This document shows, in pieces, positions 5,918-14,768 of a DNA stretch of 24,069 bases (the first letter of the stretch is position 1; each line of letters begins with the position of its first letter). A program made the position numbers and the translations under genes. The notes below the pieces were generated by a model. It did no database searches. It saw only the letters and a list, made by a program, of their open reading frames with translations, and was not told the origin of the DNA. The stretch is from CAG-390 sp964590755 (GTDB lineage: Bacteria > Bacillota > Clostridia > Oscillospirales > CAG-272): positions 1 to 24,069 of the forward strand of contig CAZPYK010000014.1 in the NCBI GenBank assembly GCA_964590755.1, read 5' to 3'.

Positions 5918-8020
5918 GTGGGAAAGATCAATGTGCTGAGCTTTGAGGTCGCCAACCTTATAGCGGCAGGCGAGGTCGTGGACCGCCCATCGTCCGTTAT
6001 AAAGGAATTGGTGGAAAATTCAATAGATTCGGGCGCCGACAGGATAACCGTCGAGATAATGCGCGGAGGAATAAGCTTCATGCGCGTTTCGGACAACGGC
6101 TGCGGAATGAGTGCGGAGGATATGCCCATTGCGGTAAAGCGTCACGCCACCAGCAAGATACACAGTGCATCCGACCTTGACGGCATAAAAACGTTGGGCT
6201 TTCGCGGTGAAGCGCTGGCGGCAATATGTTCGGTGTCGGATGTCAGGATAATATCCAAGCTTCGCGAGCAAGAGCTCGGCGCGATGTATGAGATACACGG
6301 CGGCGTCGGAGGCGAGATAAGCGAGCGCGGGGCATCCGACGGAACGACCGTCATTGTCGAAAATTTGTTTGCAAATGTGCCCGCAAGGCTCAAATTTCTC
6401 AAAAAGGATGCGACCGAAGCGATGTCGGTGGGGGCGGTGGTCGAAAAAGCCGCGCTTTCTCATCCCGAGATCGCATTCACGTTTATTTCGGATGGCAATT
6501 TAAAGCTTGAGACATCCGGCGACGGTGAATTGAAAAGCACATTGCGTGCCGTTTTCGGCAAAGCTTATTCGGATGGTATGCTGCCGGTGGACTATGTTCG
6601 CGAAGGTGTGCGGGTGCGCGGTTTCATATGCGCTCCGATACAGGTGCGTTCAAATCGAAATTACGAAAACTTTTTCATTAACGGCAGATATGTAAAGTCG
6701 CGAACCGCTTCGGCCGCGCTCGAGCAGTCGTTTGCGTCGTATATCGCGTCTGATAAATTTCCGGGCTGTGTGCTGAATATTTCGATCTCGTGCGAAGCGG
6801 TGGATGTCAATGTGCACCCCTCAAAGCTTGAGGTGAAATTTTCAAACGAGCGTCCGGTATTCGATGCGGTGTACTATGCGGTGCGCACGACTCTCGTGAA
6901 TAACGAAAAACGTCCGGAACTTGAGCCTTTTGACGGGAAGAGAACAACGCCAGCGACATCATTTGCTCCGAGGCACACAGTCGATGCCTTCATTCCGGTC
7001 GAGTCTCGCAACTCGTTTCGCAACTGTCAGCCGGGTATTTTTGCCGCAAATGCCGTTTCCGGCATTTCCGGAACCGATGCCGCACCCGCGCATTCAGGCG
7101 ATGCGCGGCTCGGTGTATCGAGCGCATCGATCGCCGCGGGCGCGCCCATGACCGATACGTCGGTGCTCGGTGTCGATGACGAGGTGACCGGCTTTGAGGG
7201 ATATGTGTCGCCGGGGATCGGATATGTCGAGCCGGATCTGGTCAAAGCCGTACTGGGCGGCGAAAGAGAAGAACGTGTCGCCGCGGGAGCGAGGCTTCCC
7301 GGTGCCGATGCGATGCCGGGCAATGAGGTCGAGCATCGTCGAGCGGACGAGACGCAGGCGAATGGCAAGGCGGCGGAGATTTCGATGTCTGCCGTGATGT
7401 CGGGCTCCGACGAGATTCCCGCGGCGGCACCGCAACGGGGAATCGATTATCGCATCGTCGGAGAAATATTCAATTCGTATATCATTGTCGAAAAGGGCGA
7501 CGTTTGCTTGATGATCGATAAGCACGCGGCGCACGAAAGATATAATTTCGAACGCTTCAAGCGCAATATGTATAGTTCGGGGCGAGCATCGGTGCTTTTG
7601 GCCGTTCCGTATGAGGTCATGATGATGAGCGACGAGGTCGCCGTCATAGAGGAATATCGGCACGAGATCGAGGCGGTCGGCTTCGAATTTGAGACAGCGC
7701 GCAACACAGTGAAGCTGAGCGCCGTACCCGACGGTCTTTCAAACGAGAGCGCAACGGCGATGATCGAGGCGTTTGCCGTGGCATTGCTTGAATCGGCGGG
7801 CGGACTTGAGCAGGCGCGCGACCGCATATTCGAAAAAGCGCTTTATCAGGCATCCTGCAAGGCGTCTATCAAGGCGGGCAGAATATATCCTCGGGAATAT
7901 ACCGACCACATCGTTGATGAACTTATGAAGGCGCCCGACATCACCTACTGCCCGCACGGAAGACCCGTGGCGTTTGAAATGAAAAAATCCTCGCTCGATC
8001 ACAAATTCGAGCGTTCATAG
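5918..8020 (+). CDS. mutL: DNA mismatch repair endonuclease MutL
   Basis: A 700-residue MutL. The N-terminal GHKL ATPase shows KELVENSIDSGA (Mg-binding Asn), DNGCGM, ATSKI and GFRGEAL. The C-terminal domain carries the endonuclease metal-binding motif: D534-K-H-A-A-H-E...E matches DQHA(X)2E(X)4E with Lys for Gln. It also has CPHGRP starting at C678 and a CKASIKAG segment, so this MutL should nick the error-containing strand, as in organisms without MutH. The linker between the domains (about residues 330-505) is long, Ala/Gly/Glu-rich and low in conservation. The start is GTG at 5918, with AGAGG at 5901-5905 upstream, and the protein begins MGKINVLSFEVANLIAAGEV as expected. Probably co-transcribed with mutS and tgt. 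Confidence 0.97.
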   Translation: MGKINVLSFEVANLIAAGEVVDRPSSVIKELVENSIDSGADRITVEIMRGGISFMRVSDNGCGMSAEDMPIAVKRHATSKIHSASDLDGIKTLGFRGEALAAICSVSDVRIISKLREQELGAMYEIHGGVGGEISERGASDGTTVIVENLFANVPARLKFLKKDATEAMSVGAVVEKAALSHPEIAFTFISDGNLKLETSGDGELKSTLRAVFGKAYSDGMLPVDYVREGVRVRGFICAPIQVRSNRNYENFFINGRYVKSRTASAALEQSFASYIASDKFPGCVLNISISCEAVDVNVHPSKLEVKFSNERPVFDAVYYAVRTTLVNNEKRPELEPFDGKRTTPATSFAPRHTVDAFIPVESRNSFRNCQPGIFAANAVSGISGTDAAPAHSGDARLGVSSASIAAGAPMTDTSVLGVDDEVTGFEGYVSPGIGYVEPDLVKAVLGGEREERVAAGARLPGADAMPGNEVEHRRADETQANGKAAEISMSAVMSGSDEIPAAAPQRGIDYRIVGEIFNSYIIVEKGDVCLMIDKHAAHERYNFERFKRNMYSSGRASVLLAVPYEVMMMSDEVAVIEEYRHEIEAVGFEFETARNTVKLSAVPDGLSNESATAMIEAFAVALLESAGGLEQARDRIFEKALYQASCKASIKAGRIYPREYTDHIVDELMKAPDITYCPHGRPVAFEMKKSSLDHKFERS

Positions 8021-8053
8021 ATCACAGTACATACCCGAAAGGATCACGATATA

Positions 8054-9190
8054 ATGTTTGAACTGAAATGCACGGACGGACGTGCGCGCCGCGGCGTGCT
8101 GCACACCGTTCACGGAGACATTGAGACTCCCGTGTTTATGAATGTCGGCACCTGTGCCGCGATAAAGGGCGGTGTGGCAACATACGAGCTCAAGGAGATC
8201 GGTTGCCAAGTTGAGCTTTCCAACACGTATCACCTTCATATACGCCCCGGTGACCGCCTCATACACGACATGGGCGGAATAAGAAAATTCATGAATTGGG
8301 ACGGCCCCGTGTTGACCGACAGCGGCGGATTTCAGGTGTTTTCGCTGGCACAGCTGCGAAAGATCACCGAGGAGGGGGTCAGATTTGCATCTCATATCGA
8401 CGGTAAACGTATTTTTATGGGACCCGAGGAGAGCATGCAGATACAATCCAACCTTGCGTCAACGATAGCCATGGCGTTTGACGAATGTATTGAAAATCCC
8501 GCACCGTACGATTATGTCAAGGCGTCGATCGACAGGACGGCGCGTTGGCTCGTCAGGTGCAAAAATGAAATGGCAAGGCTGAACTCGCTGCCGGATACGA
8601 TAAATCCGCACCAGATGCTGTTCGGCATTAATCAAGGCGGCACATATGAGGATCTTCGCATAGAGCATATGCTCAAGATCGCCGAGCTGGATCTTGACGG
8701 CTATGCCATAGGCGGATTGGCGGTCGGCGAGGAGACGGAGGAGATGTATAGGATCATCGATGCCGTTGAGCCGTATATGCCGAAAAACAAGCCGCGCTAT
8801 CTTATGGGAGTCGGAACGCCGGTCAATATTCTTGAAGCGGTGCACCGCGGAGTGGATTTCTTCGATTGCGTAATGCCCAGTCGCAACGCAAGGCACGGCA
8901 ACGTCTTCACATGGAAGGGCAAGATCAATATTCTGAACGAAAAATACGCTCGCGATCCGCGTCCGATAGACGAGGGTTGTTCCTGCCCCGCGTGTACGCG
9001 TTACAGCCGCTCATATATAAGACATCTTATCAAAGCCAAGGAATCGCTCGGTATGAGATTGGCTGTCGTTCACAATTTGTATTTTTACAATGAGCTGACG
9101 AAAAAAATACGCGAAGCGCTTGACGAAGGTTGCTTTGAAAGCTTTTATCAAAAATACCGCAACATTCTTGCCGAGCGTGCGCAGGATTGA
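8054..9190 (+). CDS. tgt: Queuine tRNA-ribosyltransferase (Tgt)
   Basis: A 378-residue bacterial Tgt, which exchanges the wobble guanine of tRNAs with GUN anticodons for preQ1 on the path to queuosine. The catalytic acid/base is D89 in DSGGFQVF and the nucleophile is D271 in FDCVMPSRNARHG. The zinc site is C309-x-C311-x2-C314 with H340. These positions fit the family closely. GAAAGGA at 8038-8044 precedes the ATG. It lies 33 bases after mutL and is probably the last gene of that run. queA, which acts after tgt, is not in the window. Confidence 0.98.
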   Translation: MFELKCTDGRARRGVLHTVHGDIETPVFMNVGTCAAIKGGVATYELKEIGCQVELSNTYHLHIRPGDRLIHDMGGIRKFMNWDGPVLTDSGGFQVFSLAQLRKITEEGVRFASHIDGKRIFMGPEESMQIQSNLASTIAMAFDECIENPAPYDYVKASIDRTARWLVRCKNEMARLNSLPDTINPHQMLFGINQGGTYEDLRIEHMLKIAELDLDGYAIGGLAVGEETEEMYRIIDAVEPYMPKNKPRYLMGVGTPVNILEAVHRGVDFFDCVMPSRNARHGNVFTWKGKINILNEKYARDPRPIDEGCSCPACTRYSRSYIRHLIKAKESLGMRLAVVHNLYFYNELTKKIREALDEGCFESFYQKYRNILAERAQD

Positions 9191-9229
9191 TATTGACATA
9201 TTGTTTGCATTTATGTCACGAGCCGGCCA

Positions 9230-9258
9230 TTGCACGGGCGGGCGAAGCGTTGTATAAT
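9230..9258 (+). promoter_or_regulatory. Sigma-A promoter of the LCP-like/glyS run
   Basis: TTGCAC (9230-9235), a 17-base spacer and TATAAT (9253-9258) give a predicted start near 9265, about 50 bases before the next start codon. It lies in the 125-base gap after tgt, which otherwise shows no gene. A TTGACA at 9193-9198 has no matching -10 box. Confidence 0.65.
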
Positions 9259-9315
9259 TATCGTGATCGTATTTCGTAAAGAGTCGTAGTAAAAGAAGGG
9301 AGGCTTTAGCAAGCT

Positions 9316-10461
9316 ATGCTGTCTGCTGTCAGAAACTTTGCTTTGACATTCATTATCGCGCTGCTTGTGCTGTCGATGATGGCATATTATGCGGTCAACA
9401 TGGTGTTGACCAATATCTCCGGCTGGACCGGTGCGCCGGAAACCGACAGCGGAACGGAGAGTGTGTCGCCGCCCGTTACCGACATCGGCGGAAACGAGAT
9501 AGACATCCCGCTTACAGACAGCGGTGAATCCTTTAATATGCTCATCGTTATCAGCGATTACGACCCCGAGCAAAATGTATACACTCAAAAGGTCACCGAT
9601 CTGATATTCGGTTCGGGTGCCGACAATGCCGAAAAAAAGCCGGTGCCGACCGATCTTGCCTCGCCGCGAAAAGTGACGCTGGTGGCGGACTCGGATCCCG
9701 AGGACGGAGAACAGTTCACGAACGAGAACGGAGATCCGATCATCTCGGGCGGACTTTATGAGGCGGAATACAAAAGCATAAGAGCAACACAGCTGTTGCT
9801 CCTGCGCTTTGACAAGGAGGGCTCGCGCGTTACATTTTCCGCGTTTCCCGATGATGCCGTCGTGGCAATGGAGGGAAAATACATAGCTTTGGGCGATGTA
9901 TACGGCAAATACGGCAGAAAGGTATTGTGCGACGAGATACATGCTCTTACCGGATGCATCGTTGACAAATATGTCGTATTTACTCCCGCGGGCTTTTCCG
10001 AGCTGGTGGACGAGATCGGCGGCGTATACTTCAATGTTCCGTGTGAAATGACATTTTCAAATTCCGACGGCAGTTCGCTTGTCATAGGAGAGGGAAACAG
10101 GATCGTCGACGGTGCCTCGGCATTGAAGATACTGAGCTTCGATCTTTATTTTGACGGACGCTCGCGCGAAGATACAGCCACGGAATTCGCCGAGGCGGTG
10201 CTCGGAACGCTTACGCAGATAACCAATTATCCCGGTGCCGAGGCGCTGTTCGAAAAGCTGTCGGAATGCTTCGATACCGATCTTACCTCGCAGGAATTGA
10301 CCGATAACAAGGATCTGATCTTCAAATATTCGCTTCTTGAGAAGGAGAACAAGTCTCCGGTACTGCTGTCGATGACGGTGGATGACGAGCAGATATTGAG
10401 GATCGACGAGCGGGCGACGCTCACGAGCTTCTTTGAATACAGACGGGTGATATCCGACTGA
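9316..10461 (+). CDS. LCP (LytR-CpsA-Psr)-like membrane protein with degenerate active site
   Basis: A 381-residue protein with an N-terminal membrane anchor (about residues 8-31), a Ser/Thr/Pro/Asp-rich extracellular spacer and a domain from about residue 155 that follows the LCP pattern: LLLLRFDKEGSRVTFSAFP, then YVVFTPAGFSELVDEIGGV and YFNVPCEM, then a DGASALKILSF segment like the usual NGxQALxYxR. LCP enzymes attach wall polymers to peptidoglycan. Here the usual SxPRDT reads AFPDDA (P178, D179, D180), so the conserved Arg is replaced by Asp. The terminal RxxRQQ-like motif reads GRSREDTATEF. It may be a non-catalytic member or have another role. A GGGAGG ribosome site at about 9299-9304 precedes the ATG. 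It lies 47 bases before glyS, so co-transcription is likely. Confidence 0.6.
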   Translation: MLSAVRNFALTFIIALLVLSMMAYYAVNMVLTNISGWTGAPETDSGTESVSPPVTDIGGNEIDIPLTDSGESFNMLIVISDYDPEQNVYTQKVTDLIFGSGADNAEKKPVPTDLASPRKVTLVADSDPEDGEQFTNENGDPIISGGLYEAEYKSIRATQLLLLRFDKEGSRVTFSAFPDDAVVAMEGKYIALGDVYGKYGRKVLCDEIHALTGCIVDKYVVFTPAGFSELVDEIGGVYFNVPCEMTFSNSDGSSLVIGEGNRIVDGASALKILSFDLYFDGRSREDTATEFAEAVLGTLTQITNYPGAEALFEKLSECFDTDLTSQELTDNKDLIFKYSLLEKENKSPVLLSMTVDDEQILRIDERATLTSFFEYRRVISD

Positions 10462-10508
10462 AGCTTATAAACACGATAAATTTTTATTAAATCAAGAGGG
10501 AACAGACT

Positions 10509-11924
10509 ATGGACAACAGAGAAAAAACGATGGACAAGGTGGTAGCGCTTTGTAAAAATCGCGGATTCGTATTTCCGGGCTCCGAGATATACGGCGGGCT
10601 TGCCAATACGTGGGATTACGGCCCGCTCGGCGTTGAACTGAAAAACAATATCAAGCGCGCATGGTGGAAGAAATTCATTCAAGAAAATCCCTATAATGTC
10701 GGGCAGGATTCCGCGATACTCATGAATCCGCAGACGTGGGTCGCGTCGGGGCACCTTGGCGGCTTTTCGGATCCGCTTATGGATTGTCGCGAGTGCAAGG
10801 AGCGTTTTCGCGCCGACAAGCTGATAGAGGATTGGTGCGCCGAAACGGGCTACGAGCTCGAAAAGCCGATAGATGCCTTTACCCAGGAGGAGATGAAGGC
10901 GTTTATCGACGAAAAGAATATTCCGTGCCCCACCTGCGGGAAGCATAATTTCACCGATATAAGACAGTTTAATTTGATGTTCAAGACCTTCCAGGGCGTG
11001 ACCGAGGATGCAAAGAACACCGTGTATCTTCGTCCCGAGACTGCGCAGGGTATATTCGTGAATTTTGTAAATGTGCAAAGGACGACACGTCGCAAGCTGC
11101 CGTTCGGAATCGGACAGATAGGCAAGTCGTTCAGAAACGAGATAACGCCCGGAAACTTTATCTTCCGCGTGCGTGAATTTGAGCAGATGGAGCTTGAGTT
11201 CTTCTGCGAGCCCGGTACCGATCTTGAATGGTTTGCGTATTGGCGCGGATTCTGCCGCGATTGGTTGCTTTCGCTCGGAATGCGCGAGGAGAACCTCAGA
11301 CTGCGCGATCACGATCCCGAAGAGCTTTGCTTCTATTCAAAGGCGACCACCGACTTTGAATTTATGTTCCCGTTCGGCTGGGGCGAGCTTTGGGGAGTTG
11401 CCGACCGTACCGATTACGATCTCACGCAGCATCAGAACACCTCCGGTAAGGATCTGACCTATTTCGATCAAGAAAAGAACGCGCATTACATTCCCTACGT
11501 TATCGAGCCGTCCTTGGGTGTGGAGCGTTCCTTCCTCGCCTTCCTTGTCGATGCATATGACGAGGAGGTCGTATCGCGCGACGAAAAGAGCGGCAAGGAG
11601 GATGTGCGTGTCGTTTTGAGATTGCATCCCGCGCTTGCGCCCTTTAAGGCGGCGGTCCTTCCGCTCTCCAAAAAGCTGAGTGCGGATGCCGAAAAGGTAT
11701 TCTGCGAGCTTAAAAAGGATTTCATGGTTGACTTTGACGATGCGGGCTCTATCGGAAAAAGATATCGTCGTGAGGACGAGATCGGCACACCGCTTTGCAT
11801 CACATACGATTTCGATTCGCAAAACGACGGTTGCGTGACTGTTCGCGACAGGGATACCATGCAGCAGGTGCGTCTGCCTATTTCCGAGCTTCGTTCTTAC
11901 ATTGCCGAAAAAATAAGCTTCTGA
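10509..11924 (+). CDS. glyS: Glycyl-tRNA synthetase, dimeric type
   Basis: A 471-residue class II synthetase of the alpha2 type (sometimes called glyQS), which charges tRNA(Gly). Motif 1 lies in the N-terminal LGVELKNNIKRAWWKKF region. Motif 2 has F208-R-N-E followed by EFEQMELEFF. Motif 3 is EPSLGVERSFLAF, with R340. A zinc-binding insertion has C96-x2-C99 and C140-x2-C143. The C-terminal third is an anticodon-binding domain (from about VVLRLHPALAPFKAAVLPL). The protein starts DNREKTMDKVVALCKNRGF as family members do. AAGAGGG at 10494-10500 is the ribosome site. The 47-base gap upstream is too short for a T-box leader, and none is seen. It is followed after one base by the exporter gene pair. 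Confidence 0.97.
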   Translation: MDNREKTMDKVVALCKNRGFVFPGSEIYGGLANTWDYGPLGVELKNNIKRAWWKKFIQENPYNVGQDSAILMNPQTWVASGHLGGFSDPLMDCRECKERFRADKLIEDWCAETGYELEKPIDAFTQEEMKAFIDEKNIPCPTCGKHNFTDIRQFNLMFKTFQGVTEDAKNTVYLRPETAQGIFVNFVNVQRTTRRKLPFGIGQIGKSFRNEITPGNFIFRVREFEQMELEFFCEPGTDLEWFAYWRGFCRDWLLSLGMREENLRLRDHDPEELCFYSKATTDFEFMFPFGWGELWGVADRTDYDLTQHQNTSGKDLTYFDQEKNAHYIPYVIEPSLGVERSFLAFLVDAYDEEVVSRDEKSGKEDVRVVLRLHPALAPFKAAVLPLSKKLSADAEKVFCELKKDFMVDFDDAGSIGKRYRREDEIGTPLCITYDFDSQNDGCVTVRDRDTMQQVRLPISELRSYIAEKISF

Positions 11925-11925
11925 G

Positions 11926-12729
11926 ATGGACTGCGAGCGTTCCGATATCAAGGCAGAGGATATCCCGTGCGCCGGCAACGCCGATGAGGTGTTGCGACTT
12001 GCGCTGGATATTGCCGAGCATATACTTGAAAACGGCGGCGAGGTGAGCCGCGTGGAAAGCACCATCGAGCATATAGGCTATGCACTGGGGGCGGCGCATG
12101 TTGAGGCGTTTGCGGTCACAACGCTGATAACCGCCTCGGTCCGCATGGCGGACGGCTCATATTCTCAACAAATGCGTCGTGTGAAGAATACCGAGGTGAA
12201 TCTTTATCGCGTCGAGGAACTCAATGAGATCTCGCGCGAGGTGTGCTCGGGCACGATAGACATAGCCGAGGCGCACGAGAAGCTTTCGGCGGTAACGCAC
12301 AAGATCCAGCTTGCGCCGTGGGTGGTGTCCTGCGGATATGCGCTCACCGCTATGGGATTTGTGATCTATTTCGGCGGCAGTTTGCGCGACGCGCTGATCT
12401 CGGCTGTGATCGGCATACTTATGATGTTCATTCGTCGCGATACCGACAATGCCTTCAACGCGGTCGCGCAAACGGCGGTGCGCTCCTTCTTTGCGGGCGT
12501 ACTTGCCATGGCAAGTACGCGCCTGGGGCTCGGTGAGAATGCCAACCTTATAATGATAGGCACTATAATGTTGCTCATTCCCGGAATGGCAATAGGAACA
12601 TCCATCGGCGATATGCTCGGAAAAAATATTATCTCCGGCACCATGAGGTTGGCCCAGGCATTGATACAGACCGTGGTCATAGCGCTCGGATATGCGGCGG
12701 CGATGCTCATCTTCGGAGGTGCGGCATGA
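11926..12729 (+). CDS. Threonine/serine exporter ThrE family, YjjP-like subunit
   Basis: A 267-residue protein. The soluble N-terminal part (residues about 20-120, with NGGEVSRVESTIEHIGYALG and VNLYRVEELNEISREVCSG) matches the ThrE/YjjP family (PF06738). Several membrane segments follow, from about residue 125 (VVSCGYALTAMGFVIYFGG, LISAVIGILMMFI, NLIMIGTIMLLIPGMAIGT and a final Ala-rich helix). Family members export threonine, serine or, in some bacteria, succinate when paired with a YjjB-like partner. The substrate is not fixed here. The start codon follows the glyS stop with one base between, and the end overlaps the next gene by four bases, so translation is probably coupled on both sides. 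Confidence 0.88.
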   Translation: MDCERSDIKAEDIPCAGNADEVLRLALDIAEHILENGGEVSRVESTIEHIGYALGAAHVEAFAVTTLITASVRMADGSYSQQMRRVKNTEVNLYRVEELNEISREVCSGTIDIAEAHEKLSAVTHKIQLAPWVVSCGYALTAMGFVIYFGGSLRDALISAVIGILMMFIRRDTDNAFNAVAQTAVRSFFAGVLAMASTRLGLGENANLIMIGTIMLLIPGMAIGTSIGDMLGKNIISGTMRLAQALIQTVVIALGYAAAMLIFGGAA

Positions 12730-13208
12730 GCGAGTTTTTGATCAGACTGATAGGCGGAGTGATAGGCACTCTGGGGTTTGTTATAGTATTCGGAGTGAAG
12801 CTTAAGCATATGCCCGCCTCGGTGCTTTGCGGTATCGTCGGTACGGTGGTGTATCTTTTGTGCACCGAATGCGGCTTTCATGAATTCGTTTCGAACACGA
12901 TAGCGGCTTTTGTCGTCACTATATATTCCGAGATCGCCGCGCGAATATTGCGCTCGCCGGCATTGGTCTTTCAAATGCCGGGCGTGATAGTATTGGTTCC
13001 GGGAAAGAATCTGTATTATACCATGAGCAGCTTGATCGCAAACGATTTTGCCGCCGCGGGGAACTATGCCGTTATTACTTTGCAAGTGAGCGCCGGTATA
13101 GCCGACGGCTTGATATGCGGTACGGTGCTTTTCGGCTTTTTAAAGCTTATGTCCGGGTCGGAACGAGGATTATTCAAAACAAAAAAAGCGGATAACCAAA
13201 TCAAATAG
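12726..13208 (+). CDS. Threonine/serine exporter ThrE family, YjjB-like subunit
   Basis: A 160-residue membrane protein with about four hydrophobic helices and the YjjB/ThrE C-terminal pattern (FVIVFGVKLKHMPASVLCG near the N-terminus, and RSPALVFQMPGVIVLVPG in the middle). It starts at an ATGA overlap with the YjjP-like gene. The split into two genes corresponds to the two halves of single-chain ThrE proteins, and the two products presumably form one transporter. The lysine-rich end (KTKKADNQIK) should be cytoplasmic. The strong terminator at 13221-13264 ends the transcript. Confidence 0.88.
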   Translation: MSEFLIRLIGGVIGTLGFVIVFGVKLKHMPASVLCGIVGTVVYLLCTECGFHEFVSNTIAAFVVTIYSEIAARILRSPALVFQMPGVIVLVPGKNLYYTMSSLIANDFAAAGNYAVITLQVSAGIADGLICGTVLFGFLKLMSGSERGLFKTKKADNQIK

Positions 13209-13220
13209 ATGTGATAACAG

Positions 13221-13264
13221 CAGCTCCCGCGCCGGGACATCGGCGCGGGAGCTGTGTTTTTTTT
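13221..13264 (+). terminator. Strong intrinsic terminator
   Basis: A perfect, very GC-rich 13-bp stem (13221-13233 with 13242-13254), an 8-base loop and a run of eight T at 13257-13264. It closes the LCP-like/glyS/exporter transcript and isolates the sporulation operon that follows. Confidence 0.95.
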
Positions 13265-13274
13265 CTCCCGATCG

Positions 13275-13303
13275 GCATACTTGAGTGGATATTACAATAT
13301 AAT
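13275..13303 (+). promoter_or_regulatory. Possible sporulation (sigma-E-like) promoter of spoIIIA
   Basis: The only candidate in the 69 bases between the terminator and spoIIIAA is GCATACT (13275-13281), a 13-base spacer and CAATATAAT (13295-13303). In Bacillus the spoIIIA operon is read by sigma-E in the mother cell, whose promoters carry an ATA-containing -35 and a CATA-type -10. The match is partial, and no good sigma-A promoter is seen here. Confidence 0.25.
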
Positions 13304-13333
13304 TTATCAAAGCGGACAGGCCGGAGGTGTGAG

Positions 13334-14263
13334 ATGCGGTTGTTATCGGTGTATGAATACGGCATTCCGAGCGAGATAGCGGAGCTGATCCCTCAGCGAG
13401 TGCGGCGTGCCGTGTGCGATGCGGCGGATCGCCTGCGCGGCGTAGAGGAGGTAAGACTGCATGCCGGCAGGCGTGCGACGCTTACCGCGTCGGACGGAAA
13501 AGGCGGTAAGCTGAATCATCCCACCGCCGCCGTGCTCACCGCATCCGAGATCGAAAAACTGCTTGCGGATATATGCGGAGGCTCGATCTATGCGTACAGA
13601 GATCGTATTATCGATGGGTATATCACCTTCGGCAACGGCTATCGAGCGGGTATTTGCGGCAGTGCAGTAACGGACGGCGGACGCTTTGTCGGCGTTCGTG
13701 ACATAAGCACGATCGCCATAAGGATACCGCATTCCTCTCCGCCGCTCGGCGCAGAGATGTGCCGCCTTCTTTACGATACGCAACTGACATGCGGGATCTT
13801 GATATACGCGCCTCCCGGGGTGGGAAAGACGACGCTTATCCGTTCGGTGGCTGCACGGCTGGCGACCGGAGAGAGAGCTCTTCGCGTGGCGGTGGTCGAT
13901 TCGCGCGGGGAGCTTGAATGCGGGCTGGGGGATCCCGGGTTGTGCATCGATATAATGTCGGGCTATCCGAAGGCACGCGGGATCGAAACGGCGGCGCGCT
14001 CGCTCGGCGCCGAGGTTATAATGTGCGACGAAATAAGCGGGAGGGATGACACCGAGGCGGTGCTGTCGGCACAGGGCTGCGGTGTGCCGCTTATTGCCAC
14101 CGTTCATGCCGGAAGCCTGCGGGAGCTCATGCACAGGCGCGGGATGAGCGCATTGCACGAAGCGGGAGCGTTCGGCTTCTATGTGGGGTTGCGCAGGCGC
14201 ACTGACAGATTTGATTTCGTTTACGATATCTCGTCGCGGGAGGCAGCCGATGCTTGCCGTTAA
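13334..14263 (+). CDS. spoIIIAA: Stage III sporulation protein AA, ATPase
   Basis: A 309-residue secretion-type ATPase, like the PilT/VirB11 family and close to the usual length (about 307). Walker A is PPGVGKTT, with the Lys at K165. A Walker B-like VIMCDEISG and an ATVHAGS motif follow. The N-terminal part (IYAYRDRIIDGYITFGNGYR, then GICG) is typical. It is thought to power the SpoIIIA-SpoIIQ channel from the mother-cell side after engulfment. GGAGGTG at 13323-13329 lies right before the chosen ATG. A longer frame from 13211 runs through the terminator and is not used. The gene overlaps spoIIIAB by 14 bases. Confidence 0.95.
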   Translation: MRLLSVYEYGIPSEIAELIPQRVRRAVCDAADRLRGVEEVRLHAGRRATLTASDGKGGKLNHPTAAVLTASEIEKLLADICGGSIYAYRDRIIDGYITFGNGYRAGICGSAVTDGGRFVGVRDISTIAIRIPHSSPPLGAEMCRLLYDTQLTCGILIYAPPGVGKTTLIRSVAARLATGERALRVAVVDSRGELECGLGDPGLCIDIMSGYPKARGIETAARSLGAEVIMCDEISGRDDTEAVLSAQGCGVPLIATVHAGSLRELMHRRGMSALHEAGAFGFYVGLRRRTDRFDFVYDISSREAADACR

Positions 14264-14732
14264 GCTTGTCGGAGTGGGTGTGGTCGCACTCTGCTCATGC
14301 GGAGTGTGGGCTGAGACGGCAAGGCGCGATCGCGAGAGATTGTCGCTCGGAGAAGGGTTCATCTCCGTTTTGAGGTATATACGGAATGAGGTGGATCATT
14401 ATTTGACACCGCAGACGCGCATTTTTCAAAAATGCGACATCGGACTGCTTGCGGCGTGCGGCTGGAGCGCGGCACGTGCACCGCGGGACGTGGGAGAACT
14501 GTGCCGTTCCGCGGAGGGCAGGGTGGATGCGCGGATGTACGGCACTCTCCTTCGTTTTGCCGATTCCTTCGGCACCGGCTTTCGCGATGATCAACTTAAG
14601 CTGTGCGACGCTTGCGGCGCCGAGCTTGAGCGGCAGTTGCGCAGTCTTTGCGATGAGCTTCCGCGTCGGCGACGCGCGTCAATGTCGCTTGGGATCTGCA
14701 CTATAGCCGCGGTTGCGGTCATTTTGTTTTGA
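14250..14732 (+). CDS. spoIIIAB: Stage III sporulation protein AB
   Basis: A 160-residue protein with a short N-terminal membrane helix (AVKLVGVGVVALCSCGVWA), a helical middle (LGEGFISVLRYIRNEVDHYL) and a C-terminal helix (SLGICTIAAVAVILF). This is the layout of SpoIIIAB, a GspF-like membrane partner of the SpoIIIAA ATPase. GGGAGG at 14238-14243, inside spoIIIAA, sets the start at 14250. The neighbours on both sides are unmistakable SpoIIIA proteins, which supports the call more than its own weakly conserved sequence does. Confidence 0.9.
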   Translation: MLAVKLVGVGVVALCSCGVWAETARRDRERLSLGEGFISVLRYIRNEVDHYLTPQTRIFQKCDIGLLAACGWSAARAPRDVGELCRSAEGRVDARMYGTLLRFADSFGTGFRDDQLKLCDACGAELERQLRSLCDELPRRRRASMSLGICTIAAVAVILF

Positions 14733-14741
14733 GCATTATGT

Positions 14742-14768
14742 GCCGCACTGCGGCGGAACGGAATAAAA
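14742..14768 (+). promoter_or_regulatory. Hairpin and ribosome binding module before spoIIIAC
   Basis: GCCGC (14742-14746) pairs with GCGGC (14750-14754) over a 3-base loop. GGAACGGAA follows directly, then the spoIIIAC ATG at 14769. Almost the same arrangement precedes spoIIIAE at 15417-15448. The likely role is translation initiation, or protection of RNA ends, between cistrons. This is inferred. Confidence 0.5.

Noticed and set aside
10462..10508. T-box leader before glyS
   Set aside because: The gap is only 47 bases and shows no T-box sequence or terminator/antiterminator pair.
13211..13333. N-terminal extension of spoIIIAA
   Set aside because: It would be read through the terminator stem and T-run. 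The ATG at 13334 has a strong ribosome site, and the protein then has the family length.
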